Source: an uncultured Sphingobacteriales bacterium
GTDB lineage: Bacteria > Bacteroidota > Bacteroidia > Chitinophagales > Chitinophagaceae
NCBI GenBank assembly: GCA_946479435.1
Contig: CAMLFX010000045.1
Span: 1-23,204, forward strand
DNA length: 23,204 nt
Direction: 5' to 3'
In this document: one piece after another, positions 15,079 to 22,932 of the stretch
Layout of the letters: each line of letters begins with the position of its first letter
How positions within the stretch are numbered: position 1 is the stretch's first letter
Notes under the pieces: generated by a model
What the model was told of the DNA's origin: nothing
The model's input: only the letters and a program-made list of their open reading frames with translations
Database searches by the model: none
Position numbers and translations under genes: made by a program

Positions 15079-17634
15079 TTAGAATTTAAGCCTGTAGCTG
15101 ATGTAAGGTATATACATGAAAAAGCTTTGCCCCTTTAGTGCAAATTGTCCCGATGCTGTGGTTACTATATCAACGTATAAAATATTTTTACGGCCATAAG
15201 CATTGAATAAACCGATAGACCACGTACGTTCAGCTTTTCTTTTTTGCTTTATAAAATCAAATCCCACATCTAAACGATGTATAGGCGGTAGCCTGTAGTT
15301 ATTCCAATCAGTATATGTAAAAACATAGTTATTGCCCGTTGTGTAACCTGTAGTGTTTATTAGCAGGTTATCATCAAGGTCGCCATATACTTGATTGGGT
15401 ATCGTTATTGTTTCGCCACTCATATAGGTCCAGTTAGCTGTGGCTACAAATTTCTTGTTAGGTTTATAGCTGATACTTGTTTTCAGGTTATGTCTCCTAT
15501 CGTATTTATAAGGGAAAGCCTTGCCACCATTCAAACCATCAAATTGGCGCCAGCTCCACGATAATGTATATGCTGCATTAAAATAGAATGGACCCGCTTT
15601 CTCCTGCAAACTTATTTCAGTGCCATAGCTCCACCCTTTGCCTTGTAGTAGTTTATCATCCCACGTGGCGGCATTGTCAAATATGTTTGTGCCGGGGTTG
15701 TACATGGTTACATTTTGTATGTCTTTGTAATAACCTTCTACATTAAAATCGAAATTCTTGAAAGTATGCCCACTATAACCAACAGAGCCCATTACCGATT
15801 CTTCAGGTAAAATTTTGTCTGTACTTGGCAGCCAGAAATCAGACTGGAATCCTGACATATTATTGCTGATAGCATGGAGGAACTGGCTCATTTTAGTTGC
15901 AGAGCCATAAATGATATGGTCGTTATTTATTGTGTAAGATGTATATATCCTTGGTTGCAGGCTTGAATAGGTGTAGTTATTACTTAGCCAGTTTGCCCAG
16001 TGCACCCCCGGCCTTAAAGTCCATTTATTGGTTAGTTTTATTTCATCTTCAGCATACAGGGTTATTTCATTCGACCTGAATGAAGTGGTTTGTATGGTAG
16101 TAAGATTATTAGGTGAAGTTGATTCTACTGAAACTGGTATGAAATTGGAACTGGTATATTGAACACCTGTTTCAACCTTGTGTTTCGATGAAGGGTACCA
16201 ATTGCCACGTACTTTTATCGATGCATCTGTTATTAAGGATGAATTAGTATATGCTACAGTATTATTCCCTGATATACTATCTGCAGCACTGGTGTTTTCG
16301 TTAAGCTGGTATTTGAAAGTGCTGTAAGTAAAAATAGTATTGACGAAGAATTTAGGGCGTACTATCCTGTTCCATTTGGCAGAAGTCACTGTATTGCCCC
16401 AACGTCCCCGGCTATTCAAAATATCGCCATTGCCACTCAGTTGGTCACGGCCATTGTAAAAGCTAACATATAGCCTGTTATTCTCATTCAGTATATAATT
16501 GACTTTGGCATTAATATCATAAAAATCAAGTTTAAGATCACTAGTAAACGGCCTCCAGAAAAGGTCTAGCCAGGTACGGCGTGCAGATAGCATTACCGAT
16601 GCTTTGTCTTTTATAATAGGCCCTTCAAGGCTGAGGCTACCTTTTACAAGCCCCATTGTAAACTGGCCTCCCCATTTTTCCATATCACCATCTTTTGTAT
16701 TCACATCAATAACGGAGGAAAGCCTGCCCCCATAGCGTGCCGGGAAAGCGCCTTTATAAAAATCTACTGATTTAATAGCTTCGTTATTGAAAACGGAAGT
16801 AAGACCAAAAAAATGATCTACATAGTAAACAGGTACACCATCCAGTAAATTTAGATTTTGACCCGGGTCACCACCTCTTACTAATACACTACTTGTTCCA
16901 TCTGTACCACACTGTACACCGGCCTGGTTTTGCAGGGCACGCATTACATCGCTTTCACCTAATAGCGTTGGTTTGCCGTTAATATCATTAATAGAGAGTT
17001 GCGTATAACCAATGCGTTTGTCTTTGCTTTTTACTACTACTTCGGTTAAAGCTTTGCCCGCATTCAGGTAAATGTCTTTACGCAGGTCATCGTCGGTATT
17101 AAAATAAAAAGTATCGGTTGTATAACCGATATATGAAGTGATGATTGAATGTGCGCCGGAAGGTATCGTAATACTGTAATAGCCGTATTCATTGGTAGTG
17201 GCTGCAGTACCTACATCGGGAACATATAGTATGGCACCTATGAGTACTTCTTTATTATCCTTGTCTTTTATATAACCATTAATAGTGGTGGTTGATTTTT
17301 GCGCTCCCTTTTTTTTTATCGCCTGGGGCACCAGTAGTATTTTGTCTTTACGTTCTATTATCTCAATATTCTGTCCGTTAAGAATTTCCTTAAGAATGCC
17401 GCCAATTGTTTGATCTTTCCCTTTTATAACTACTTGTTGAGAGAAATCTATACTTGCACTGCTGAAGGATACTGCTATGTGTGTTTTGGCTTGTATATCG
17501 GCAAGGTATGCATCTATCGTACCTTTTTTAAATGAAGGTTTGTAAGGCGTATTTAGCAAAGAGCTCCCTTGTGCAAATGCCAATGTTGCTACTAGCAAGT
17601 ACACACATAATATGCCGTAAAACTTTTGCTTCAT
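15079..17634 (-). CDS. STN-domain TonB-dependent outer-membrane receptor (signal transducing)
   Basis: An outer-membrane importer that also signals to the FecR anti-sigma factor. Order in the 851 aa: signal peptide 1-22; STN (secretin/TonB N-terminal) domain about 35-103, the part that contacts FecR in FecA-type systems; carboxypeptidase-like regulatory beta-sandwich about 116-193 (INGYIKDKDNKEVLIGA); a TonB-box-like EVVVKSK near 198-204; plug about 205-315 (LVRGGDPGQNLNLLDGVPVY and YGGRLSSVIDV); then a 22-strand-type barrel ending in the aromatic-rich YISYRLKF. Its ATG touches the fecR stop codon with no gap and the DUF4249 lipoprotein follows after 5 nt, so it is in one operon driven by the ECF promoter at 18625-18652. 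It is a paralogue of the divergent receptor at 19901-21982. Substrate unknown; nothing points clearly to siderophores rather than glycans or peptides. Confidence 0.93.
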   Translation of the reverse strand: MKQKFYGILCVYLLVATLAFAQGSSLLNTPYKPSFKKGTIDAYLADIQAKTHIAVSFSSASIDFSQQVVIKGKDQTIGGILKEILNGQNIEIIERKDKILLVPQAIKKKGAQKSTTTINGYIKDKDNKEVLIGAILYVPDVGTAATTNEYGYYSITIPSGAHSIITSYIGYTTDTFYFNTDDDLRKDIYLNAGKALTEVVVKSKDKRIGYTQLSINDINGKPTLLGESDVMRALQNQAGVQCGTDGTSSVLVRGGDPGQNLNLLDGVPVYYVDHFFGLTSVFNNEAIKSVDFYKGAFPARYGGRLSSVIDVNTKDGDMEKWGGQFTMGLVKGSLSLEGPIIKDKASVMLSARRTWLDLFWRPFTSDLKLDFYDINAKVNYILNENNRLYVSFYNGRDQLSGNGDILNSRGRWGNTVTSAKWNRIVRPKFFVNTIFTYSTFKYQLNENTSAADSISGNNTVAYTNSSLITDASIKVRGNWYPSSKHKVETGVQYTSSNFIPVSVESTSPNNLTTIQTTSFRSNEITLYAEDEIKLTNKWTLRPGVHWANWLSNNYTYSSLQPRIYTSYTINNDHIIYGSATKMSQFLHAISNNMSGFQSDFWLPSTDKILPEESVMGSVGYSGHTFKNFDFNVEGYYKDIQNVTMYNPGTNIFDNAATWDDKLLQGKGWSYGTEISLQEKAGPFYFNAAYTLSWSWRQFDGLNGGKAFPYKYDRRHNLKTSISYKPNKKFVATANWTYMSGETITIPNQVYGDLDDNLLINTTGYTTGNNYVFTYTDWNNYRLPPIHRLDVGFDFIKQKRKAERTWSIGLFNAYGRKNILYVDIVTTASGQFALKGQSFFMYIPYISYRLKF

Positions 17635-18603
17635 TTATTTTGCGTTAATAACGTATGCGCCATCTGTTTTATGCCAGCTTGTTTGTGTTATCAGGCATAT
17701 ATCATTCAGCATTTCTTCTACTGTTTGGCTATGGAAGGAAATATTTACCAGTTGTGCTTGCATGTCGGCAGGTAGGTTCGCGTTAAGCACAATATTGCTA
17801 TCTGTTATTTCATTCAGTTGCAGCACTACATTTTTCAACGGTGTATTATTGAATGCCATAACGCCCGTTTGCCAGTATAAGTAATTATCAATAGATACAT
17901 TTTCTTCGGTCAATGAACCATTCTTCAGGCTTCCTTTTTCACCCGGTGTTAGTATCAGGTAGGCATTATTGGTTTGATTGGTCATTTGCACTTTACCTGT
18001 TCTCACTACTACGCTGGCTGCTTGCTTAGTGCATTTTACATTGAAAGATGTACCCAGCACCCTTACTGATGCTGATTGTGCATCTATAGTAAATGGAGCG
18101 TTTTCATTATGAAATACCTCAAAGAACGCCTCACCTTCCAGCGCTACATTTCTTTCGTTGCTGGCAAAATGTTTGGGATAATGTAATACACTGCCTTTTC
18201 TCAAGGTTATTTTAGAATTGTCGGGTAGGGTAACTATTTGGTTATCGGTATTGGCAGCAATTGTTACCATGCTATCTCCCTGCAACCTGAACACGAAGAA
18301 ACCTATCAATATAACAGCAGCTGCCGCTATGCTGTACTTTGCCCATGCAGGGAATGCAATAGAACGTGATTTTTGTGCTGGCGCCTGTTGCATCCTGGCG
18401 GCAACTTTATCCCATGCTTGGGCAGTATTAAAAGCAGGTGTCTCAAATATTTTATCAGCATTTGCCCATGCTGTCTTCAGTTTGTTATAAGTAGCGGTAT
18501 TTGCAGCATCTTCAGCCAACCATTTTTCTATAGCAGCATTATCGGCCGGAGATGCTTCTCCGCTTAGTTGCCGGGCTATGCTTGTATATATTAATTCGTC
18601 CAT
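17635..18603 (-). CDS. FecR-family anti-sigma factor
   Basis: An inner-membrane anti-sigma regulator that relays the receptor's signal to the ECF sigma factor. The cytoplasmic N-terminus (1-80) is helical, with the pattern DELIYTSIARQLSGEASPAD typical of the sigma-binding part. One transmembrane helix lies at about 91-105. The periplasmic FecR domain runs about 118-212 (VTLPDNSKITLRKGSVL, ALEGEAFFEV, VRVLGTSFNV, VRTGKVQM), and a DUF4974-type C-terminal domain runs about 250-319 (FNNTPLKNVVLQLNEI), the part expected to meet the receptor's STN domain. It begins 46 nt after the sigma gene; that gap carries its own ECF-type promoter, whose -35 box overlaps the sigma stop codon. It directly abuts the receptor gene. 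All expected domains are intact. Confidence 0.95.
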   Translation of the reverse strand: MDELIYTSIARQLSGEASPADNAAIEKWLAEDAANTATYNKLKTAWANADKIFETPAFNTAQAWDKVAARMQQAPAQKSRSIAFPAWAKYSIAAAAVILIGFFVFRLQGDSMVTIAANTDNQIVTLPDNSKITLRKGSVLHYPKHFASNERNVALEGEAFFEVFHNENAPFTIDAQSASVRVLGTSFNVKCTKQAASVVVRTGKVQMTNQTNNAYLILTPGEKGSLKNGSLTEENVSIDNYLYWQTGVMAFNNTPLKNVVLQLNEITDSNIVLNANLPADMQAQLVNISFHSQTVEEMLNDICLITQTSWHKTDGAYVINAK

Positions 18604-18624
18604 TGTTTACGTGTGGCTATATAT

Positions 18625-18652
18625 AAAACGCAAGGTTGGTTGAATACCCCTA
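18625..18652 (-). promoter_or_regulatory. ECF-type promoter of the fecR-receptor-lipoprotein operon
   Basis: Read on the minus strand: TAGGGGTA (18652-18645), 14 nt, CGTTTT (18630-18625), then 21 nt to the fecR ATG. The TAG is the stop codon of the sigma gene. The same two boxes with the same 14-nt gap precede two other units in this island (19703-19730 and 19854-19881). An A/T tract lies just upstream. The assignment to the local sigma factor is inference. Confidence 0.65.
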
Positions 18653-19210
18653 CGCCGAAAAATAATTTTTTATGAGTAGCATAAGAATTGTTACAGAAGC
18701 AACTCCTGTATGTTCGCGGAGTATTTTAATAGCTTTACCCATCTGGTTTTCTATGGTTTTTACCGATATATCCAGCGATTCTGCAGCTTGTTTATAGCTC
18801 ATGCCATGCAGTTTTATCAGTAAAAATACCTCCTTGCACTTCGGGGGTAGCTGGTTCAGGGCTTCTTCAATCTTCCGGGCATCCTCATGCTGCTTCTCGT
18901 AATGCTGGCTGGCCATGAAGAATGGTTCCGGCTCTGGTTCGGTAATGTTATCAGTATAGGTGGTTTGCTGAGTTTTTTGCTTCCTGATAACCGTAATGCA
19001 GTTATTACGCACAGCCGTGATAAGGTAGAATTTGATATCGGGAGAGGCGATCATTTCACGCTTTGTTTCCCATATTTTTATAAATGTATCCTGTACTACA
19101 TCTTCAGCCGTATGTTCGTCCTGCATATAGGTATATGCATACTGGCATAGCTTCTTATATTCCTTATCAAACAGGCTTTTAAATTGCGATTCAAGGGCCA
19201 TACCGTTCAT
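18650..19210 (-). CDS. ECF RNA polymerase sigma-70 factor (Bacteroidota FecI-like)
   Basis: An extracytoplasmic-function sigma factor of 186 aa that would direct RNA polymerase to the receptor operons when FecR releases or activates it. Region 2 is at about residues 12-80, with the conserved EDVVQDTFIKIW (36-47) and the YLITAVRNNCI segment. Region 4 is about 116-166, with LPPKCKEVFLL, the helix-turn-helix YKQAAESLDISVKTIENQM and KAIKILREH. The C-terminus adds a short hydrophobic stretch (TILMLLIKNYF) seen in this Bacteroidota subgroup. A second ATG three codons in (19201) is possible; I keep 19210 because the promoter box fits both. It is followed by fecR. It is expressed from a housekeeping-like box (19227-19234) rather than the ECF promoter found on its presumed targets, so it does not seem strongly autoregulated. 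Confidence 0.95.
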   Translation of the reverse strand: MNGMALESQFKSLFDKEYKKLCQYAYTYMQDEHTAEDVVQDTFIKIWETKREMIASPDIKFYLITAVRNNCITVIRKQKTQQTTYTDNITEPEPEPFFMASQHYEKQHEDARKIEEALNQLPPKCKEVFLLIKLHGMSYKQAAESLDISVKTIENQMGKAIKILREHTGVASVTILMLLIKNYFSA

Positions 19211-19226
19211 TTTTCATACACCTTCG

Positions 19227-19234
19227 CAAAGATA
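19227..19234 (-). promoter_or_regulatory. -7 promoter box TATCTTTG of the sigma-factor gene
   Basis: On the minus strand TATCTTTG matches TAnnTTTG fully and lies 16 nt before the sigma start codon. There is no clean -33 TTG at the normal gap (a TTA occurs 23 nt upstream). It indicates expression by the primary sigma factor. Confidence 0.5.
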
Positions 19235-19258
19235 ATATGCAAAAACGGTATGTATATT

Positions 19259-19276
19259 AAAAAAACAAGCTGTTTT
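19259..19276 (-). terminator. Weak hairpin with T-run after the mini sorting-domain gene
   Basis: On the minus strand a 6-bp stem AAAACA/TGTTTT with loop GCT (19276-19262) runs into three more T residues, giving seven T in a row. It lies 27 nt after the stop codon of the small protein gene and before the sigma promoter. The stem is short and A/T-rich, so the call is tentative. Confidence 0.3.
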
Positions 19277-19302
19277 AGGCCCTGTTTTTTAATATTTTGA
19301 CA

Positions 19303-19674
19303 TTACATTTTAGCAAACCTGAAGGTGTTACCTATACCAACGCCGGTTACAGAAATATAGTATAAACCGCTTGGGTAACCGCCCACATTTATGCTCGAAG
19401 TCCCTTTAGGGCGCAATGCACCGTTAGAAATTTCCCTGCCATCGGTATTGATGATCCTGTAGCTAAGGAGGTTGTCCTCGGGGTTATCTATCATCAGTTT
19501 ATTTACGCATTGGGTGGGGTAGACTTTAACCTGTTCATGGTAAAGAAGTGCTTTTGCTTCAGTTGGCAAATTAGCTTGATCTGTATTGTTCTCTTTCGTA
19601 TTACTTTGAGCTTTTGCAGTAGTGGTAAATAGCGTTGCTGCGAAAACGAGCATAATAAGCATGTGGTTTTTCAT
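19303..19674 (-). CDS. Small exported protein consisting mainly of a T9SS-sorting-domain-like fold
   Basis: A 123-aa protein: signal peptide 1-23 (ends AKAQ), a polar linker (about 24-47) and one C-terminal domain (about 48-123) that follows the T9SS type A pattern: VKVYPTQCVNKLMI in place of the usual VYPNPxxxxL, a central RIINTDGREI turn, and PSGLYYISV before the last strand FRFAKM. The PN-P motif is replaced by PTQC and the final strand lacks the usual KK, so it may no longer be a sorting signal and may work as a free-standing beta-sandwich. There is no cargo domain. It has its own ECF-type promoter (19703-19730), so it should be co-induced with both receptor operons. A role as a ligand-capture, receptor-associated or sensing protein is possible but only inferred. 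Confidence 0.72.
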   Translation of the reverse strand: MKNHMLIMLVFAATLFTTTAKAQSNTKENNTDQANLPTEAKALLYHEQVKVYPTQCVNKLMIDNPEDNLLSYRIINTDGREISNGALRPKGTSSINVGGYPSGLYYISVTGVGIGNTFRFAKM

Positions 19675-19702
19675 AGAGTAAAATTTTGGTTTCCTTTCTT
19701 AG

Positions 19703-19730
19703 AAAACGCAACAACTATTATCTACCCCTA
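19703..19730 (-). promoter_or_regulatory. ECF-type promoter of the mini sorting-domain gene
   Basis: Minus strand: TAGGGGTA (19730-19723), 14 nt, CGTTTT (19708-19703), then 28 nt to the ATG at 19674. It shares the longer string CGTAGGGGTA and the TTGCGTTTT junction with the fecR promoter. A run of T residues (minus strand, about 19748-19740) lies upstream. Confidence 0.65.
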
Positions 19731-19775
19731 CGATCCCCCAAAAAAAAATTATAATTATTCGCCTATTATATTGTA

Positions 19776-19789
19776 TGACAATCATGTCA
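19776..19789. promoter_or_regulatory. Short palindrome in the divergent receptor gap
   Basis: TGACA (19776-19780), 4 nt, TGTCA (19785-19789) sits in the AT-rich 226-base region between the two divergent ECF promoters, about 46 nt from one and 65 nt from the other. It could be a binding site acting on both directions, but five-base arms are short enough to arise by chance. Confidence 0.2.
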
Positions 19790-19853
19790 ATTTTAATTTG
19801 ATTTTTAATTTAATAGCACAATAATATTTTTTCTGAAAATAAATACTAACCTA

Positions 19854-19881
19854 TAGGGGTAAACAGTTTCTTATTCGTTTA
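19854..19881 (+). promoter_or_regulatory. ECF-type promoter of the second receptor operon
   Basis: Plus strand: TAGGGGTA (19854-19861), 14 nt, CGTTTA (19876-19881), then 19 nt to the ATG at 19901. Boxes and spacing match the two minus-strand promoters at 18625-18652 and 19703-19730, with a single change in the last base of the -10 box. Confidence 0.62.
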
Positions 19882-19900
19882 TGAGGTACATACACACGAT

Positions 19901-21982
19901 ATGAAGAACAAAAACACCCTTCTTTTAGCTGCTATTTGCATTATCAATACAAGCGTTCATGCTCAAACCGATGATACTTCAATAAACAAGAACATGCGCG
20001 GTAAAGCATTATCTAACGTTACCATTATTGCGAAGAACAATAGCAAGCAACACGTAGCAAGCACGCAAATGGGCAAGGTCGATTTGCCTGTTTCTATGTT
20101 ATTAAAAGCACCGTCAATTGCCGGTGAACCTGATATCGTTAAGGCATTACAATTAACGCCCGGTATTAAAAAAGGTACGGAAGCAGGTATAGGTATGTAT
20201 GTAAGAGGTGGTGGTAATGATGAGAACCTGATATTATTAGATGGTGCCACTGTGTATAACGCAGGCCACATGCTAGGTTTCTTTTCAGTTTTTAACCCGT
20301 CATCGGTGAAAGATGTGCAGATGTATAAGTCTTGTTTCCCATCTCAATATGGTGGCCGCTTATCATCGGTTATGGATGTGCGCACTAAAGAAGCAAGCCT
20401 TACAGATTATAAAGCCAGCCTTAGCCTGGGTATGATAACAAGTAGTTTTAGTGTACAGGCACCATTAATAAAAGATAAATTATCGGTAATAGTGTCGGGA
20501 AGACGTACTTATATCGATAAAGTGCTCACCTACATTCCTTATCATTTTGCTGATATCAATGCAAAAGCCACCTACGTAGTTAGTCCTTCAGATCGCGTCT
20601 ATCTGGCAACCTATATAGGTAACGATGTATTGAAGACTTCATCTGTGGCGCAGGATACTGTTGCTGAATCCACCCGCGTAAAAAGTGGTATGAAACTGGG
20701 TAACCAAACCATATCGCTAAGATGGAACCACATACCTATTCGTGCTAAGTATAGTACTGATCTGGCTATTCTTTACACCAAGTTTAAGTATAATGTGAAT
20801 GGCAGTATGGGTTCAAATAATATTGCTATGCAATCTGCTATACAAGATCTGGGGATAAAAGGAGACATAAGGAGTTACAAAAGCGATAGAAATACATTTA
20901 CTGCCGGTTTTAGCCTTACTTATCATTACTTCAATCCGAATATAGTAAGCAGTCAGGGGCAATTACTGGATAAGTTCGGCAATAACGACGGGCAAAAAAT
21001 ATACAATACAGAAGCAGCCGTTTATGTAAACGATGATTACAAGATCAGCGACAGATGGCAGGCAAACCTGGGCTTCAGGTTAAGCGGGGATGCAGTAAAG
21101 AGCAAATTGTATATGAATGCTGAACCAAGACTTGCAGTAAGGTATTTAGTAAACGATCATAGCTCTTTCAAAATGTCTTATGCCCGTATGGCGCAATACC
21201 TGCATCTTGTGTCTAACTCCTCATTGGTATTACCTACGGATATTTGGTATCCTGTAACAGGCTCAATAAAGCCGGGTATCTCCGATCAGGTAAGCGCAGG
21301 TTATAGCTATACGATCCCTTCTTTAGGTATCAACCTGAGTGCTGAAGTGTATTACAAATGGCTACGCAACTTGATTGAGTATCGTGAAGGTGCATTGCTG
21401 ATATTGAATAAAGATTATGAAAAGGAATTAGTAACAGGTAAAGGCAGGTCGTATGGTTTGGAATTATTTGCTACAAAGACAGCAGGCAAATTCACCGGTT
21501 GGATAGGTTATTCACTTTCTTACGCCAAGCGTCAATTCGACTCACTGAACAAAGGCAAAGAATACTACGCACGTTACGACCGCAGGCACGATCTTTCATT
21601 TGTTGGTATGTACGATTTATCAAAACACTGGGGCTTCAGTACCAATATTATTTACTCAACGGGTGCACCCTTCACAGGCCAAACAGGCCAGTATGTAATA
21701 CCTAAGCCCGACTTTACTGGTTTCGAGATAATGCCTACCTACACCAGCCGTAATGAATTGCGGTTGTCTGATGCCTTTCGTGTAGATATAGACGTGCAAT
21801 ACAAATTCAAGCTGAGTAAACGTATAAATGGCGATGCGCATTTAAGCGTATATAACTTATTGAATCGTTCACAACCCACTAATGTGCAACGTGTATGGGA
21901 CGATAAAACTTCAACTTATAAATATCAGCAGCGTGGTTTGTTTGGTACAATAACTGCAGCGGCTGTCAACTTAAATTTTTAA
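19901..21982 (+). CDS. STN-less TonB-dependent outer-membrane receptor, paralogue of the signalling receptor
   Basis: An outer-membrane importer of 693 aa. Signal peptide 1-22 (ends HAQ). It has neither the STN domain nor the carboxypeptidase-like sandwich of its neighbour. After a short lead containing a TonB-box-like ALSNVTIIAK (36-45) it goes straight into the plug (about 60-165; YVRGGGNDENLILLDGATVY, YGGRLSSVMDVRTKE) and then the barrel, ending in a C-terminal aromatic strand (AAAVNLNF). The plug and barrel landmarks line up with the receptor at 15079-17634 (YGGRLSSV, PLIKDKLSV, YDRRHDLS), so the two are paralogues. Lacking STN, it should import but not signal to FecR, yet it has an ECF-type promoter and would be induced by the other receptor's signal. 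A DUF4249 lipoprotein follows after 12 nt. Confidence 0.92.
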   Translation: MKNKNTLLLAAICIINTSVHAQTDDTSINKNMRGKALSNVTIIAKNNSKQHVASTQMGKVDLPVSMLLKAPSIAGEPDIVKALQLTPGIKKGTEAGIGMYVRGGGNDENLILLDGATVYNAGHMLGFFSVFNPSSVKDVQMYKSCFPSQYGGRLSSVMDVRTKEASLTDYKASLSLGMITSSFSVQAPLIKDKLSVIVSGRRTYIDKVLTYIPYHFADINAKATYVVSPSDRVYLATYIGNDVLKTSSVAQDTVAESTRVKSGMKLGNQTISLRWNHIPIRAKYSTDLAILYTKFKYNVNGSMGSNNIAMQSAIQDLGIKGDIRSYKSDRNTFTAGFSLTYHYFNPNIVSSQGQLLDKFGNNDGQKIYNTEAAVYVNDDYKISDRWQANLGFRLSGDAVKSKLYMNAEPRLAVRYLVNDHSSFKMSYARMAQYLHLVSNSSLVLPTDIWYPVTGSIKPGISDQVSAGYSYTIPSLGINLSAEVYYKWLRNLIEYREGALLILNKDYEKELVTGKGRSYGLELFATKTAGKFTGWIGYSLSYAKRQFDSLNKGKEYYARYDRRHDLSFVGMYDLSKHWGFSTNIIYSTGAPFTGQTGQYVIPKPDFTGFEIMPTYTSRNELRLSDAFRVDIDVQYKFKLSKRINGDAHLSVYNLLNRSQPTNVQRVWDDKTSTYKYQQRGLFGTITAAAVNLNF

Positions 21983-21994
21983 AAATCACTGATC

Positions 21995-22891
21995 ATGTTC
22001 TTAAATAAAACTCTTCTTTTAGCACTTATTATTCCTTGCTTCATTGCTTGCCGCCCCAAACCTCTGGAAATAGAAGTTCCACAAGCACCACCTGCTATTA
22101 CTATATCTTCTATTGCTTTCGATGAGCACACAGTATTCGTATCGGCAGGCTATTCTATCAGCTCTTGTGTTGGTTTGAATGATACTGTCGCAAGCGGTGA
22201 CAAAACGAAATCAGGCATCCCAAAAGATATGTTGATAGATGGAGGTTTGGTCACGATAACAGAGGAAGGGGCTTTGCCAGACACTTTATCACAAGTATCA
22301 GCCGGTTTGTATGCTAGCCGCAAGCTAAAATTGAAGAAAGGCGTACAATATACCTTGATGGTAAAAGATATGGCAAAAAACACAGTAGCAACAGCAAATA
22401 CTATTTTTTTTGCACAGCCTTCAGTGGGAAAAGTAGAGCGTAAGTTGGAAATGGAAGGCGCTGATACCATTACTAAACTGCACTTGCAAATAAACAACGT
22501 AACGAGCAATGATAAGTTTTTTGTTACCTATAGCACAACTGCACAAATGCAAAACAATCTCAGTACTGCTATTGGTAAACTGCCAACTATTTACAATTTT
22601 TCACCCAAAACATTGGAATTACTTACTGGGGAAGATGCGTTAAATGGCGGCCTCGATAAAACAATATCCATGAAGGTGAATCCTAACGATACACTAGTTG
22701 TACAAGTTGCGCGTATCGATAATGCATATTATCAATATTTGTCCGCATACAAGCGCAGCGGTTTTCTTATTAATCAATTGACCGGCGAACCTATTAATTT
22801 ACCAACCAATATTGTTACCGGATTTGGCTTTTTCAGCCTTTGCCAATCTGAAAAGCTTGTATTTGTGGGTACCCAAATAATTAATCTATAA
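21995..22891 (+). CDS. DUF4249-like lipoprotein, partner of the STN-less receptor
   Basis: A 298-aa lipoprotein with signal MFLNKTLLLALIIPCFIAC (lipobox FIAC, Cys19), followed by a proline-rich spacer and a beta-rich body without membrane segments. The conserved-looking C-terminal part NIVTGFGFFS corresponds in place and pattern to NIANGLGIVG of the DUF4249 protein at 14045-15073; overall similarity between the two is low, so this is a diverged member. It starts 12 nt after the receptor stop, so receptor and lipoprotein are one operon, mirroring the pair across the divergent promoter. Expected role: capture of the ligand at the cell surface for the receptor. A bidirectional terminator follows directly. 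Confidence 0.72.
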   Translation: MFLNKTLLLALIIPCFIACRPKPLEIEVPQAPPAITISSIAFDEHTVFVSAGYSISSCVGLNDTVASGDKTKSGIPKDMLIDGGLVTITEEGALPDTLSQVSAGLYASRKLKLKKGVQYTLMVKDMAKNTVATANTIFFAQPSVGKVERKLEMEGADTITKLHLQINNVTSNDKFFVTYSTTAQMQNNLSTAIGKLPTIYNFSPKTLELLTGEDALNGGLDKTISMKVNPNDTLVVQVARIDNAYYQYLSAYKRSGFLINQLTGEPINLPTNIVTGFGFFSLCQSEKLVFVGTQIINL

Positions 22892-22892
22892 G

Positions 22893-22925
22893 AAAAGGGC
22901 TTCAGGATCATCCTGAAGCCCTTTT
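22893..22925. terminator. Bidirectional intrinsic terminator between convergent genes
   Basis: A perfect 15-bp stem (22893-22907 with 22911-22925) with a 3-nt loop has A4 on its left and T4 on its right edge, so it can act on both strands. It starts 1 nt after the plus-strand lipoprotein stop codon and lies 7 nt beyond the stop of the minus-strand glycine-zipper gene. Confidence 0.92.
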
Positions 22926-22932
22926 AGTCTTC

